Origin: [Mycobacterium] fortunisiensis
Lineage (GTDB): Bacteria; Actinomycetota; Actinomycetes; Mycobacteriales; Mycobacteriaceae
DNA: 54,509 nucleotides
Direction of reading: 5' to 3'
NCBI RefSeq assembly: GCF_019050325.1
Contig: NZ_VOMB01000008.1
Coordinates: 1-54,509, forward strand
Below the pieces are notes generated by a model. That model did not search any database. It was given only the letters and a program-made list of their open reading frames with translations, and had not been told where the DNA came from. Below, piece after piece: positions 34,308 to 42,812 of the stretch (position 1 is its first letter; each line of letters starts with the position of its first letter). A program made the position numbers and the translations under genes.

Positions 34308-35146
34308 CCACCACGACGGCGCTGCAGACCCGGGACATCAAGCCGCGCATCGGCACCGAGGTCCGGGCCGACAAGGCCACCCTGCTCTCCGGTGACCATG
34401 CCGGGCGAATCCGCGAGCTGCTGGAGCAGCGCGGGGTTCTGGTGTTCCCGCAGATCGGGTTCACCGACGACGAGCAGATCGCGTTCACCGAAACCCTGGG
34501 CACCTTCGCCCCTGAGCACCAGGGGGAGAAGCTCTACAAAGTGTCGCTGGACACCCAGGTGAACAAGCAGGCCGATTACCTCAAAGGCTCGCTGTATTGG
34601 CACATCGACGGCACCATGAACGAGGTGCCGATCCTGGCTTCGCTGCTGCAGAGCGTGGCGTTGGGCAACCCGGATGAGGGCGACACCGAGTTCTGCAACA
34701 CCTATGCCGCCTATGACGACCTGTCCGATGAGGACAAGGCCGACATCGCGGACCTGCGGGTGATGCATTCGGCGTGGAACACGTTGTTCTACTACGACCC
34801 GGAACCGGATACCAAGACGCTGCGCAACATGATGGCGATCGGGGATCGTGAACTGCCGTTGGTCTGGACGCATCAGTCCGGCCGCCAATCGCTCGTGCTG
34901 GGTGCGACGGCGCGGCACATCGTGGATGCCGACGGGCCGATCGACTTTCGCCGCAGCGCCGAACTGCTGGTGCGGCTCCGGGATTGGGCCACCCAGCCCG
35001 ACTTCACCTATCGGCACAAGTGGACGGTCGGCGACCTGGTGATCTGGGACAACACCGGAACGATGCACCGGGCCACGCCGTACGATCCGGCGTCGGGCCG
35101 GTTGTTGCAGCGCACCAAGCTCGAGGGCGAGGAACCGTTCGCTTGA
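34304..35146 (+). CDS. TauD/TfdA-family 2-oxoglutarate-dependent dioxygenase
   Basis: The 280-aa protein has the iron facial triad His100-x-Asp102 in LYWHIDGTMNE and a distal His255 in TMHRATPYD, followed by Arg266 and Arg270 that could bind 2-oxoglutarate. Family members hydroxylate or cleave taurine, 2,4-D, carnitine precursors and alkyl sulfates. This one lies in an operon with other oxygenases. The ATG overlaps the BVMO stop (ATGA), and its stop overlaps a TTG start of the SDR. Substrate unknown. Confidence 0.92.
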   Translation: MTTTTALQTRDIKPRIGTEVRADKATLLSGDHAGRIRELLEQRGVLVFPQIGFTDDEQIAFTETLGTFAPEHQGEKLYKVSLDTQVNKQADYLKGSLYWHIDGTMNEVPILASLLQSVALGNPDEGDTEFCNTYAAYDDLSDEDKADIADLRVMHSAWNTLFYYDPEPDTKTLRNMMAIGDRELPLVWTHQSGRQSLVLGATARHIVDADGPIDFRRSAELLVRLRDWATQPDFTYRHKWTVGDLVIWDNTGTMHRATPYDPASGRLLQRTKLEGEEPFA

Positions 35147-36063
35147 GCACGCTCAGATTCGACGATCGGGTCGCCGTCATCACCGGCGCCGGCCGGGGCC
35201 TGGGCCGCGAGTACGCCCTGCTGCTGGCCTCGCGCGGGGCGAAGGTGGTCGTCAACGATCCCGGCGGCAGTCTCACCGGAGACGGTGCCGATGCCGCGCC
35301 CGCACAGGCGGTGGTCGACGAGATCGTCTCGGCCGGTGGGCAAGCCGTCGCCGTCACCGATTCCGTGGCGACCGCGGAAGGCGGCCAGGCGATCATCGAC
35401 AAGGCGGTCGAGCAGTTCGGCCGCATCGACGTCCTGATCCACAACGCCGGCACGGTGCGGCGCTCGCCGCTCAAGGATATGAGCCTCGACGATTTCGAGG
35501 CCGTGCTCGACGTGCACCTGCGCGGCGCTTTTCACGTTGTGCGCCCGGCGTTTCCCCTGATGTGTGCGGCCGGCTACGGCCGGGTGGTGCTGACCTCGTC
35601 GATCGGTGGCCTCTACGGCAACCACGAGGTGGCCAACTACGCGGCGGCGAAGGCCGGGATCCTCGGGCTGAGCAACGTGGTGGCGCTGGAAGGTGCCGCC
35701 GAAGGTGTCCGGTGTAACGCGATCGTGCCGGGAGCGGTGACGAGGATGGCCGAGGGGCTGGACACCTCGGCGTATCCGCCGATGGGGCCGGAGCTGGTGG
35801 CACCGGCAGTGGGCTGGCTGGCCCATGAATCCTGTTCGGTCACCGGAGAATATTTCGTCGCGATCGCCGGCCGCTTGGCGCGCGCGGTCATCGCCGAGAG
35901 TCCGGGGGTCTACCGGCCCTCCTGGACCGTGGAGGAGGTCGGGGAACAGATGGACAACATTCGAGATCTCGGCGCACCGGTGATCTTCCCGGTGGTTCCC
36001 GATGGGCACGCCGATCACATCCGCTACAGCTTCGAACGGGCAACCCAGGGGGTCAGCTCATGA
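35143..36063 (+). CDS. Short-chain dehydrogenase, hydroxyacyl-CoA dehydrogenase-like
   Basis: The 306-aa SDR has ITGAGRGLGREYALLLASRG followed by VVVNDPGGS, the pattern of 17-beta-HSD4/MFE-2-type 3-hydroxyacyl-CoA dehydrogenases, then NAGTVRR, TSSIGGLYG and NYAAAKAG (YxxxK). The start is TTG, overlapping the previous stop (TTGA). This start fits the family N-terminus exactly; no ATG or GTG is better placed. Its stop overlaps the CoA-transferase ATG. It may perform the hydroxyacyl-CoA step of side-chain or ring beta-oxidation. Confidence 0.9.
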   Translation: MSTLRFDDRVAVITGAGRGLGREYALLLASRGAKVVVNDPGGSLTGDGADAAPAQAVVDEIVSAGGQAVAVTDSVATAEGGQAIIDKAVEQFGRIDVLIHNAGTVRRSPLKDMSLDDFEAVLDVHLRGAFHVVRPAFPLMCAAGYGRVVLTSSIGGLYGNHEVANYAAAKAGILGLSNVVALEGAAEGVRCNAIVPGAVTRMAEGLDTSAYPPMGPELVAPAVGWLAHESCSVTGEYFVAIAGRLARAVIAESPGVYRPSWTVEEVGEQMDNIRDLGAPVIFPVVPDGHADHIRYSFERATQGVSS

Positions 36064-37211
36064 CAACCGGTCCGTTGCACGGGGTTCGGGTCGTCGACCT
36101 GACCGCCATGGTGATGGGGCCGTACTGCACCCAGATCATGGCCGACATGGGCGCCGACGTGATCAAGGTGGAGACGCCCGCCGGCGACAACACCCGGTAC
36201 ATCTCGGTGGGCCCGGCGCCCGGGATGAGCGGGGTGTTCGTCAACGTCAATCGCGGTAAACGCAGCGTCGTACTCGATCTGCGGTCCCCGCAGGGCAAAG
36301 ACGCCCTGCGGGCACTGATCGCCGATGCCGACGTGTTCATTCATTCCATGCGGGCGAAGGCCATCACCAAGCTGGGCTTCGGCTATGACGACGTGGCCGC
36401 GATCAACCCGGGCATCGTCTACACCAACTGCTACGGCTACGGTCGGCGCGGTCCCGACGCGGATCGGCCCGCGTACGACGACACCATCCAGGCCGAGTGC
36501 GGTTTGCCTGCGGTGCAACAGCAATTGACCGGTGAGGCCTCCTACGTCGGCACCATCATGGCCGACAAGGTGGCCGGGCTGACCGCGCTGTATGCCACGA
36601 CGATGGCGCTGTTCCATCGGGAGCGCACCGGCGAGGGGCAGGAGGTGGAGGTCAGCATGTTCGAGACGATGGCCTCCTTCATGCTGGTCGAACATGCCAA
36701 CGGTGCCATGTTCGATCCCCCGCTGGGGCCGGCGGTGTACCCGCGGGCGGTGACGCCCAACCGGCGGCCGTACGAGACCAAAGACGGTCACATCGCGGCC
36801 CTGATCTACAACGACAAGCACTGGAACGCGTTCATCGACCGGGTGCAGCCACCGTGGCAGAGTCCCGAGTACGCCACGTTGGAGCAGCGGGCCCGCCAGA
36901 TCGACACGGTGTACGGGTTGTTGGCGCAGACCCTCAAGGAGCGCACCACCGCGGAGTGGCTGGATCTGTTCGCGGAGTTGGAGATTCCCGCGGCGCCGAT
37001 GCTCACCCCGGACGCGCTGTTCGACAACGAGCATCTCAATGCCGTCGGGTTGTTCGAGACCGTCGACACTCCGCACGGACGGGTGCGGATGCCCGGGGTG
37101 CCGACCTGGTTTTCCCGTACCCCGGGACACGTCGGCGGCTACGCGCCCGAGTTGGGGGCGGACACCGACGAGGTCCTGGCCGAGTTCGGCATCACCGGCA
37201 AGACGGCGTAG
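36060..37211 (+). CDS. Class III CoA transferase (CaiB/BaiF family)
   Basis: The 383-aa protein begins with GVRVVDLTAMVMGPYCTQIMADMGADVIKVE, of which the DLT...GP...ADMGADVIKVE parts are the family hallmark, and continues with NRGKRSVVLDLRSPQGKD. The catalytic Asp expected near residue 160-170 would be in the region GTIMADKVAG (Asp167). Members move CoA between acyl-CoA donors and acids, or epimerise 2-methylacyl-CoAs (AMACR type). Either role suits a terpenoid-like substrate with methyl branches. It has an ATGA overlap with the SDR before it and 11 bases to the next gene. Confidence 0.92.
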   Translation: MTTGPLHGVRVVDLTAMVMGPYCTQIMADMGADVIKVETPAGDNTRYISVGPAPGMSGVFVNVNRGKRSVVLDLRSPQGKDALRALIADADVFIHSMRAKAITKLGFGYDDVAAINPGIVYTNCYGYGRRGPDADRPAYDDTIQAECGLPAVQQQLTGEASYVGTIMADKVAGLTALYATTMALFHRERTGEGQEVEVSMFETMASFMLVEHANGAMFDPPLGPAVYPRAVTPNRRPYETKDGHIAALIYNDKHWNAFIDRVQPPWQSPEYATLEQRARQIDTVYGLLAQTLKERTTAEWLDLFAELEIPAAPMLTPDALFDNEHLNAVGLFETVDTPHGRVRMPGVPTWFSRTPGHVGGYAPELGADTDEVLAEFGITGKTA

Positions 37212-37222
37212 AAAGGCCTGCA

Positions 37223-38392
37223 GTGGATTTCGAGTTTGGTGAGGCGGCCGACACGCTGCGCGGTGACCTGCGCGCCCTGATCGCGGACCAGGTGCCGGCC
37301 GACTTTCTCGGCGCGTTCACCGACGACCCCGCCGATCTGGCAGTGGCACAACAGTTCTGCCGCACCCTGGCCCAGCAGCACTTGCTGTGCATGTCGTGGC
37401 CCAAGGAGTTCGGCGGTGGCGACGCGTCGGTGTGGGAGCAGACCGTGGTGCGCGAGGAGATGTGGGCGCACCACGAGCCGCGCGGCGCCCAGTACATGGG
37501 CGTCAACTGGGTGGGGCCGATCATCATGCGGCACGGCACCGAAGCGCAGCAGCGCAAGCACCTGCCGCCGATCGCCAACGGCGAAGTGATCTGGTGCCAG
37601 GGCTTTTCCGAGCCGGAGGCCGGTTCCGACCTGGCCTCGCTGCGGACCTTCGCACGCCGGGAGGGCGACGGCTGGCGGGTCAACGGCCAGAAGATCTGGA
37701 CCTCCTACGCCACGATGGCGCAGTGGATCTTCCTGTTGGCCCGCACCTCCAAAGTGGGAGAAGGCGCAACCCAGAAGAAACAACAGGGCATGACGATCTT
37801 CCTGGTGCCCATGGATTCGCCGGGCATCCAGGTACGCCCGATCCGCACGATGATGGGTCCGCACCACCTCAACGAGGTGTTCTTCGACGATCTCAAGGTC
37901 ACCGAGGCCGATGTGCTGGGAACGGTCGATCAGGGCTGGTCGATCGTGCAGGACGTGGTGTCCTTCGAACGCGTCGGCATCGCCCGCTATGCGCGCTGCG
38001 AGCGGCTGTTGCAGGCTGCGCCCGAGGTGCTCGGTGACGCCTGGGAGCAGTTGCCCGCCGAGTTGCGGGGCCGTTGGACCCGGATGCTCACCCATTGCCG
38101 CCGGGCCCGGCTGATGGCCTACCGCGTGGTGGCGATGCAGGCGGCCGGACGGGTGAATCCCGGTGACTCCGCCGCGTACCGGATTGCGGTGACGAGGCTG
38201 GATCAGGAGAGCGCCGAAGTGCTCATGGAAATTGTGGCGGCGCTGCCGCGTGGTGGGGACAGCCGTGGTGAGTACTTCCGGGCCGAGGTGGAGGACCACT
38301 GGCGGTACTCGCAGGCGTCGACGGTGTCTTCGGGCAGCATCGAGATGCAACGCATCCTGTTGTCGCGCAGCATGTTGGCCGGAAAGGCGTGA
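37223..38392 (+). CDS. Acyl-CoA dehydrogenase (FadE-type), full length
   Basis: The 389-aa protein has the acyl-CoA dehydrogenase features WPKEFGGGDAS, WCQGFSEPEAGSDLASLRT and NGQKIWTSYA, then SIEMQRILLSRSML at the C-terminus. GTG at 37223 follows AAAGG by about seven bases. It is followed at once by a shorter dehydrogenase (GTGA overlap). In actinobacterial steroid catabolism, such adjacent long/short pairs form alpha2-beta2 enzymes with one active site per pair, and the same arrangement is likely here. Confidence 0.92.
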   Translation: MDFEFGEAADTLRGDLRALIADQVPADFLGAFTDDPADLAVAQQFCRTLAQQHLLCMSWPKEFGGGDASVWEQTVVREEMWAHHEPRGAQYMGVNWVGPIIMRHGTEAQQRKHLPPIANGEVIWCQGFSEPEAGSDLASLRTFARREGDGWRVNGQKIWTSYATMAQWIFLLARTSKVGEGATQKKQQGMTIFLVPMDSPGIQVRPIRTMMGPHHLNEVFFDDLKVTEADVLGTVDQGWSIVQDVVSFERVGIARYARCERLLQAAPEVLGDAWEQLPAELRGRWTRMLTHCRRARLMAYRVVAMQAAGRVNPGDSAAYRIAVTRLDQESAEVLMEIVAALPRGGDSRGEYFRAEVEDHWRYSQASTVSSGSIEMQRILLSRSMLAGKA

Positions 38393-39318
38393 CGGGGATG
38401 ATTCTGGATCTCGGCGACGACGCCAAAGAGTATGGGCGCCAGGCGCTCAAGGCCTTTGAGGCGGCCGGTGGCGATGAGCTGCTGGCTCAGGCCGATGCCA
38501 AACCCGAAACCCGGTCGGGCTTGGTCACGCAGGTGCTGGACGGTCTGGCTGTGTTCGAGCTTGAGCCACGCACCGATGCCGACTCGCTGGAGGCCGCGGC
38601 CGCGGTGTGCCGCAGCGCCGGGTATTGGGCGTTGCCCTATCCGGTCGCCGAGCGATTGGCGCGCCCGGCCGATCTCGACGCCGACGGGTTGGTGGTCATC
38701 GATTCCGATGCGCCGGAGGCCGCGCTGCACGGGTTGGACAACCGTTGGGCCACTGTCACATTGGACGGACAGCGCAGCACTGTGGGCAGTACCGGTGCCT
38801 GCGGTCCGTCTTTCGTCACCGCGCTGGAGCTGTCCGCGGTCGACGATGCGGGCGCCGCGGACGTGGCGCTGGCGTTAGCGTTGCCGGCGTGGACGCTGCT
38901 CGGGATGCTGGATCGGGCCATCGACCTGACCGTCGCACACGTCAGCTTGCGCAAGCAGTTCGGCCAGACGTTGTCGTCATTCCAGGGTGTTCAGTTTCAG
39001 CTGACCGATGCCGAGGTGGAACGCAGCGGTGTCGACATGTTGGCCAAGTACGCGCTGTGGAGCCTGGGCACACATCCGGCCGACGAGGCGATCAACGACG
39101 CGCTGGCGTTGCGGCTGGCCGCGATCGAGGCCGCCGAGGTGGTGTTCCGGGTGTGCCACCAGTTGCACGGGGCGGTCGGTTTCTGCGACGAGACGGTGTT
39201 GTCGTGGCTGTCGCGCTACAGCCAGCCGTTGCGTCGTCTGCCGTTCGGGGTGTCCAAGACCCGTGACACGCTGACCGCGCGGCTGGGCCGGCGCGGACTC
39301 ACCGGGTTGTTCTCGTGA
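38389..39318 (+). CDS. Acyl-CoA dehydrogenase-like protein, short partner subunit
   Basis: The 309-aa protein keeps the middle and C-terminal helical region (LRKQFGQTLSSFQGVQFQLTD, where RxQFGxxxxxFQ is the FAD-contact motif) but its N-terminal half is short and poor in family motifs. This fits the non-catalytic or cofactor-completing subunit of a heteromeric FadE pair with the preceding gene. GTG overlaps that gene's stop (GTGA), and its own stop overlaps the next gene (GTGA), implying fixed stoichiometry. Confidence 0.85.
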   Translation: MTGMILDLGDDAKEYGRQALKAFEAAGGDELLAQADAKPETRSGLVTQVLDGLAVFELEPRTDADSLEAAAAVCRSAGYWALPYPVAERLARPADLDADGLVVIDSDAPEAALHGLDNRWATVTLDGQRSTVGSTGACGPSFVTALELSAVDDAGAADVALALALPAWTLLGMLDRAIDLTVAHVSLRKQFGQTLSSFQGVQFQLTDAEVERSGVDMLAKYALWSLGTHPADEAINDALALRLAAIEAAEVVFRVCHQLHGAVGFCDETVLSWLSRYSQPLRRLPFGVSKTRDTLTARLGRRGLTGLFS

Positions 39319-40478
39319 CCGGGCTGGACGACTTCCGGGCCACAGTCCGGGACTGGTGTGCGGCGAACGTCCCGAAAGACTGGCGCGCCAACCAGACCGG
39401 TGTCGGCGACGACGAGTTCGTGGACTTCCAGAAGGCCTGGTTCGCACAGCTGCACACCGCCGGGTACGCCGTCCCGCATTGGCCGGCCGAGTGGGGCGGC
39501 GGCATGAGTGTCCCCGAGCAGATCGTGCTCTTTCAGGAGCTGGCCGCGGCCGACGCACCGCGGCTGGTGCTGGCCTTCGTTGGGATTCACCACGCGGCTT
39601 CCACCCTGCTCGCTGCCGGGACCGACGAGCAACGCAAAAAGCACCTGCCGGCCATCCTCGACGGGGAGATCTGGGTGCAGGGCTTCTCCGAGCCCGAGGC
39701 CGGCTCGGACCTCGCTGCCCTGCGTACCACGGCCAGACCCGATGGCGAGAACTTCGTCGTCAACGGCCAGAAGCTGTGGGCCAGTGGTGCGCTGCACGCC
39801 GATTGGTGCCTGCTACTGGCCCGCACCGATCCGGAAGCGCCCAAGCGGCACGGGATCTCGTATTTCCTCATGGACATGACCACGCCGGGTATCGATGTGC
39901 GGCCGATCCGCAACGCGGTGGGGGATTCGCACTTCTGCGAGATCTTCCTCAACGATGTGGCGGTGCCCGCGGCCAACTTGATCGGCCCGGTGAACAAGGG
40001 CTGGCAGGTGGCGCAGGCCACGCTGGGCGCCGAGCGTGGCATGACCATGCTGGAGTTGGCCGAGCGGCTGGGCAATGCGGGCTTCAGGTGGCTGCTCGAT
40101 GCCGCCCCGGTCGACGATCCGGTGGTGGCAGACCGGTTGGCGCAGTTCGAGATCGAGCTGACCGGGCTGCGCGGGCTGTGCCGGGATCTGGTGGAACGCA
40201 GCGAGGCCGGTCAGGCCGGCCCGGCCGACGCCTCGATAGTCAAGCTGTACTACAGCGAATTGTTGCAGCGGATGACGGGATTCGGTGCGGAGCTCGGCGG
40301 CCTGAACGCGCACACCGTGTTGACCAAGCCGGCCTCCAGCGGCTGGGAGTCGGGCGCCTGGATGCTCGACTTCATCGGATCCTGGGAATGGACCATCCCC
40401 GGCGGAGCCAGCGAGATTCAGCGCACCATCATCGGTGAGCGTGGCCTGGGTCTGCCCCGAGAACCGAGTGCGGTGTAG
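39315..40478 (+). CDS. Acyl-CoA dehydrogenase (FadE-type), full length
   Basis: The 387-aa enzyme has HWPAEWGGGMSVPEQ, WVQGFSEPEAGSDLAALRT, NGQKLWASGA and the C-terminal PGGASEIQRTIIGERGLGLPR, all standard for the family. It is similar in plan to the enzyme at 37223 but distinct, so it probably works on a later intermediate. It is followed without any gap by a shorter dehydrogenase and likely forms the second heteromeric pair. Confidence 0.93.
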   Translation: MTGLDDFRATVRDWCAANVPKDWRANQTGVGDDEFVDFQKAWFAQLHTAGYAVPHWPAEWGGGMSVPEQIVLFQELAAADAPRLVLAFVGIHHAASTLLAAGTDEQRKKHLPAILDGEIWVQGFSEPEAGSDLAALRTTARPDGENFVVNGQKLWASGALHADWCLLLARTDPEAPKRHGISYFLMDMTTPGIDVRPIRNAVGDSHFCEIFLNDVAVPAANLIGPVNKGWQVAQATLGAERGMTMLELAERLGNAGFRWLLDAAPVDDPVVADRLAQFEIELTGLRGLCRDLVERSEAGQAGPADASIVKLYYSELLQRMTGFGAELGGLNAHTVLTKPASSGWESGAWMLDFIGSWEWTIPGGASEIQRTIIGERGLGLPREPSAV

Positions 40479-41528
40479 ATGAGCGACTTTCCGGATTTTT
40501 CCGAGATCCACGCCGAACTCCGTTCGGTGGCAGCCGATCTGCTGGCCAAGGACACCGTCGACTGGCCACTGCTGGTCTCGGCGGGGTGGATCGGACTGGA
40601 CGCAGCGGAGGAGGCCGGCGGAGCCGGGGCGACCTTCGCCGAAGTCGCGGTGATCTGCGAGGAGCTGGGCCGCGCCGCGGCGACCACCAGCTATCTGGGC
40701 GGTGCCGTACTGGCCATCGGCGCACTGAATGCCGTACCACCCAACGAGTCCCGTGATGTACTGCTGCAGGCAGTCGTGACCGGTGACGTCCGTGCCACGC
40801 TCGCCCTGCCCGGGGGCGCTGAGCCGGCGCCGTTCGATCTGGCCACCACCCGGCTGGGCTGGCGGGTGCACGGCCGGGCCACGTTTGTGCCCGACGCAGC
40901 AGGGGCGCAGCGCCTGCTGCTGCCCGCACGCGATGCGGACGGGACCGCAGTACTGGTCGACGTGGCGGCCGACGCACCCGGGGTGACGGTCACCGAGCAA
41001 CCGGTGCTCGACGAGACCCGTCGCCTGGCCACGGTGACGGTCGAGGGGGTGGAGCTCGGCGAAGCGGCGGTGTGGCAGTTCGACGGAGACTCCGAGTCGG
41101 CGCTGCGCGGGCTCACCGATCGTGCCGCACTCGCGGTGGCCTGTGACAGCCTCGGTGTCGCACAGGCCATGCTCGACGCCACGGTGTCCTACACCGGGGT
41201 ACGTCAGCAGTTCGGCCGGGCGATCGGCTCATTCCAGGCCGTCAAACACGCCTGCGCCGACATGCTGGTGCGGATCTCGGTGGCCCGGCAGCTGGTCGAG
41301 GCGGCCATCGGTGCGCCGGGGCCGCATGCGGTGGCGATGGCCAAGGCGTATGCCACCGAGGCGGCCGTCGAGGTGGCCGGAAAGGCCATGCAGTTACACG
41401 GCGGCATCGGCTACACCTGGGAGAGCGGCGTCCACGTGTATCTCAAGCGGGCCGCGCTCAATCGTTCGTTGTTCGGCTCACCGGCCGAACACCGCGCGCA
41501 GCTCGGGCGGCGTTACCAGCAGCGATGA
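40479..41528 (+). CDS. Acyl-CoA dehydrogenase-like protein, partner subunit
   Basis: The 349-aa protein has VRQQFGRAIGSFQAVKHACAD (FAD-contact motif) and LHGGIGYTWESGVHVYLKR at the C-terminus, but a reduced N-terminal half compared with full-length enzymes. It starts with ATG directly after the previous stop. It closes the catabolic operon; a bulged hairpin follows at 41532. A thiolase and an enoyl-CoA hydratase are missing from the module, so the pathway must use genes elsewhere to finish beta-oxidation. Confidence 0.9.
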   Translation: MSDFPDFSEIHAELRSVAADLLAKDTVDWPLLVSAGWIGLDAAEEAGGAGATFAEVAVICEELGRAAATTSYLGGAVLAIGALNAVPPNESRDVLLQAVVTGDVRATLALPGGAEPAPFDLATTRLGWRVHGRATFVPDAAGAQRLLLPARDADGTAVLVDVAADAPGVTVTEQPVLDETRRLATVTVEGVELGEAAVWQFDGDSESALRGLTDRAALAVACDSLGVAQAMLDATVSYTGVRQQFGRAIGSFQAVKHACADMLVRISVARQLVEAAIGAPGPHAVAMAKAYATEAAVEVAGKAMQLHGGIGYTWESGVHVYLKRAALNRSLFGSPAEHRAQLGRRYQQR

Positions 41529-41531
41529 GTT

Positions 41532-41578
41532 TTCACCGCGGCGATGGTCAGACCTGATGACAGACCAATCGCCGTGAA
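41532..41578 (+). other. Bulged hairpin at the module edge, upstream of the VOC gene
   Basis: TTCACCGCGGCGAT (41532-41545) pairs with ATCGCCGTGAA (41568-41578) with a three-base bulge. The right arm runs into the AAGGAG ribosome binding site of the gene at 41591. It may be a weak terminator of the fadE operon or a control hairpin for the next gene. Confidence 0.4.
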
Positions 41579-41590
41579 GGAGAAACCATC

Positions 41591-42364
41591 GTGGTCACCC
41601 GTCAGAGCGCGCCGCTGGGCGCCCCCACCTGGATCGACTTGAGCACTTCAGACCCCGAGCGTGCCCAGCAGTTCTACGGCACGGTGTTCGGCTGGAGGTT
41701 CGAGAACAGCGGTCCCGAGTACGGCGGGTACGTCACCGCCTCTGTCGACGGCCGGGTGGTGGCCGGCCTGATGCGCAACGATCCGCAATGGAACGCCCCC
41801 GATGCCTGGACCACCTACCTGCACACCGCCGACGCCGACGCCACGGTGGCGGCGGCCACCGCGGCCGGCGCAAGCAATTGCGTTGGGGTGATGGACATCC
41901 CGGCCAAGGGCCGGATGGCCATGCTGACCGATATCACGAACGGCTTCTTCGGTATCTGGCAGCCCGGTGGGCATGACGGCTTCGCGGTGTTCAACGAGGC
42001 GGGCGCACCGACGTACCACCAGCTGACCACCACCGACTACGCCCGGTCGCTCGACTTCTACCGGACCGTGTTCAGCTGGAACACCGAGACGGTTTCGGAC
42101 ACCGAGGAATTCCGGTACAGCACCGCCAATTTCGACGGCGAAGCGCTGGTCGGCGTGATGGACGGCAGCGCCTTCCTCCCCGCGGGCGCCCCGTCGGTCT
42201 GGAGCACGTTCTTCGGCTCCGACGACGTGGACAAGAGCATCGAACTGATCGTCGCCAACGGCGGGTCGGTGCTGCGCGCCGCCGAGGACACGCCGTACGG
42301 CCGGTTGGCCGCGGTGGCCGATCCCACCGGGGCCGAGTTCAATCTGTCGTCGCTGCCGGGCTGA
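41591..42364 (+). CDS. Two-domain VOC/glyoxalase-like protein (Rv0911-like)
   Basis: The 257-aa protein has two related halves, each with a start such as GAPTWIDLSTSDPERAQQFY and GAPTYHQLTTTDYARSLDFY followed by FYGTVFGW or FYRTVFSW. This matches M. tuberculosis Rv0911 and its relative Rv0577 (recalled). AAGGAG precedes the GTG start. In M. tuberculosis it follows Rv0910 directly, so this gene marks the right edge of the accessory block. Function of the family is not settled; ligand binding or methylglyoxal defence have been proposed. Confidence 0.88.
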   Translation: MVTRQSAPLGAPTWIDLSTSDPERAQQFYGTVFGWRFENSGPEYGGYVTASVDGRVVAGLMRNDPQWNAPDAWTTYLHTADADATVAAATAAGASNCVGVMDIPAKGRMAMLTDITNGFFGIWQPGGHDGFAVFNEAGAPTYHQLTTTDYARSLDFYRTVFSWNTETVSDTEEFRYSTANFDGEALVGVMDGSAFLPAGAPSVWSTFFGSDDVDKSIELIVANGGSVLRAAEDTPYGRLAAVADPTGAEFNLSSLPG

Positions 42365-42812
42365 GCGCGAAGTCGGCGAAGTCGAAGCCGGGTACCACCA
42401 CGCAACTGACCAAGGTGGGCTCGTCGTCGCGGGGCCTGGCCCGTTGCCAATGCCCTGGCGGGACGACCAGTTGCGGATGCTGCCCGGCGGAGATGTCGGG
42501 GCCGAGCAGAAGGCTTGTCGCAGTGTCTTTTTGCGCGCCTATCTCGAGGACCAGGGGGCTGCCGCGGTGGTGGAACCACAGCTCGGCGCTGCGCACCGTG
42601 TGCCAGGCCGACTGTTGGCCGGGCATCAGCAGGAACAGGATCGCGGTTCCGGCGTTGCGTGGCCCGGTGTAGCCCGACGGCAGCGAGGCCTGACTCACCG
42701 TCAGCTCGCTGCGCCAGGTCTCGCGGTACCAGCCGCCTTCGGGATGTGGGGCGAGACCCAGCCGTCTGGCCCAGTCGGGTAGTTCGGTCACACCCGATAG
42801 TCTCGTCGTCAT
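42339..42812 (-). CDS. Cupin protein, DUF985 family
   Basis: The 157-aa protein contains LGLAPHPEGGWYRETWRS, AILFLLMPGQQSAWHTV and WFHHRGSPLVLEI, the signature of the small cupin family DUF985. Histidines in HTV and FHHRG are candidate metal ligands. The 3' end overlaps the convergent VOC gene by 26 bases. If ATG at 42812 is the start, it overlaps head to head with the ATG of the plus-strand gene at 42811 through the shared CATG; GTG at 42791 is a shorter alternative that avoids this. Function unknown. Confidence 0.8.
   Translation of the reverse strand: MTTRLSGVTELPDWARRLGLAPHPEGGWYRETWRSELTVSQASLPSGYTGPRNAGTAILFLLMPGQQSAWHTVRSAELWFHHRGSPLVLEIGAQKDTATSLLLGPDISAGQHPQLVVPPGHWQRARPRDDEPTLVSCVVVPGFDFADFALSPAATTD
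42798..42803 (+). promoter_or_regulatory. Leaderless -10 box for the Rv0912-like gene
   Basis: TAGTCT (TANNNT) lies seven bases before the ATG at 42811 and no ribosome binding site is seen. This fits a leaderless transcript. The box lies inside the 5' end of the divergent cupin gene if that gene starts at 42812. Confidence 0.45.

Noticed and set aside
22626..41528. The standard cholesterol catabolic cluster
   Set aside because: Key markers such as KstD, KshB, HsaA-D, KstR and Mce4 are absent, so only a steroid-like logic, not the known pathway, can be proposed.
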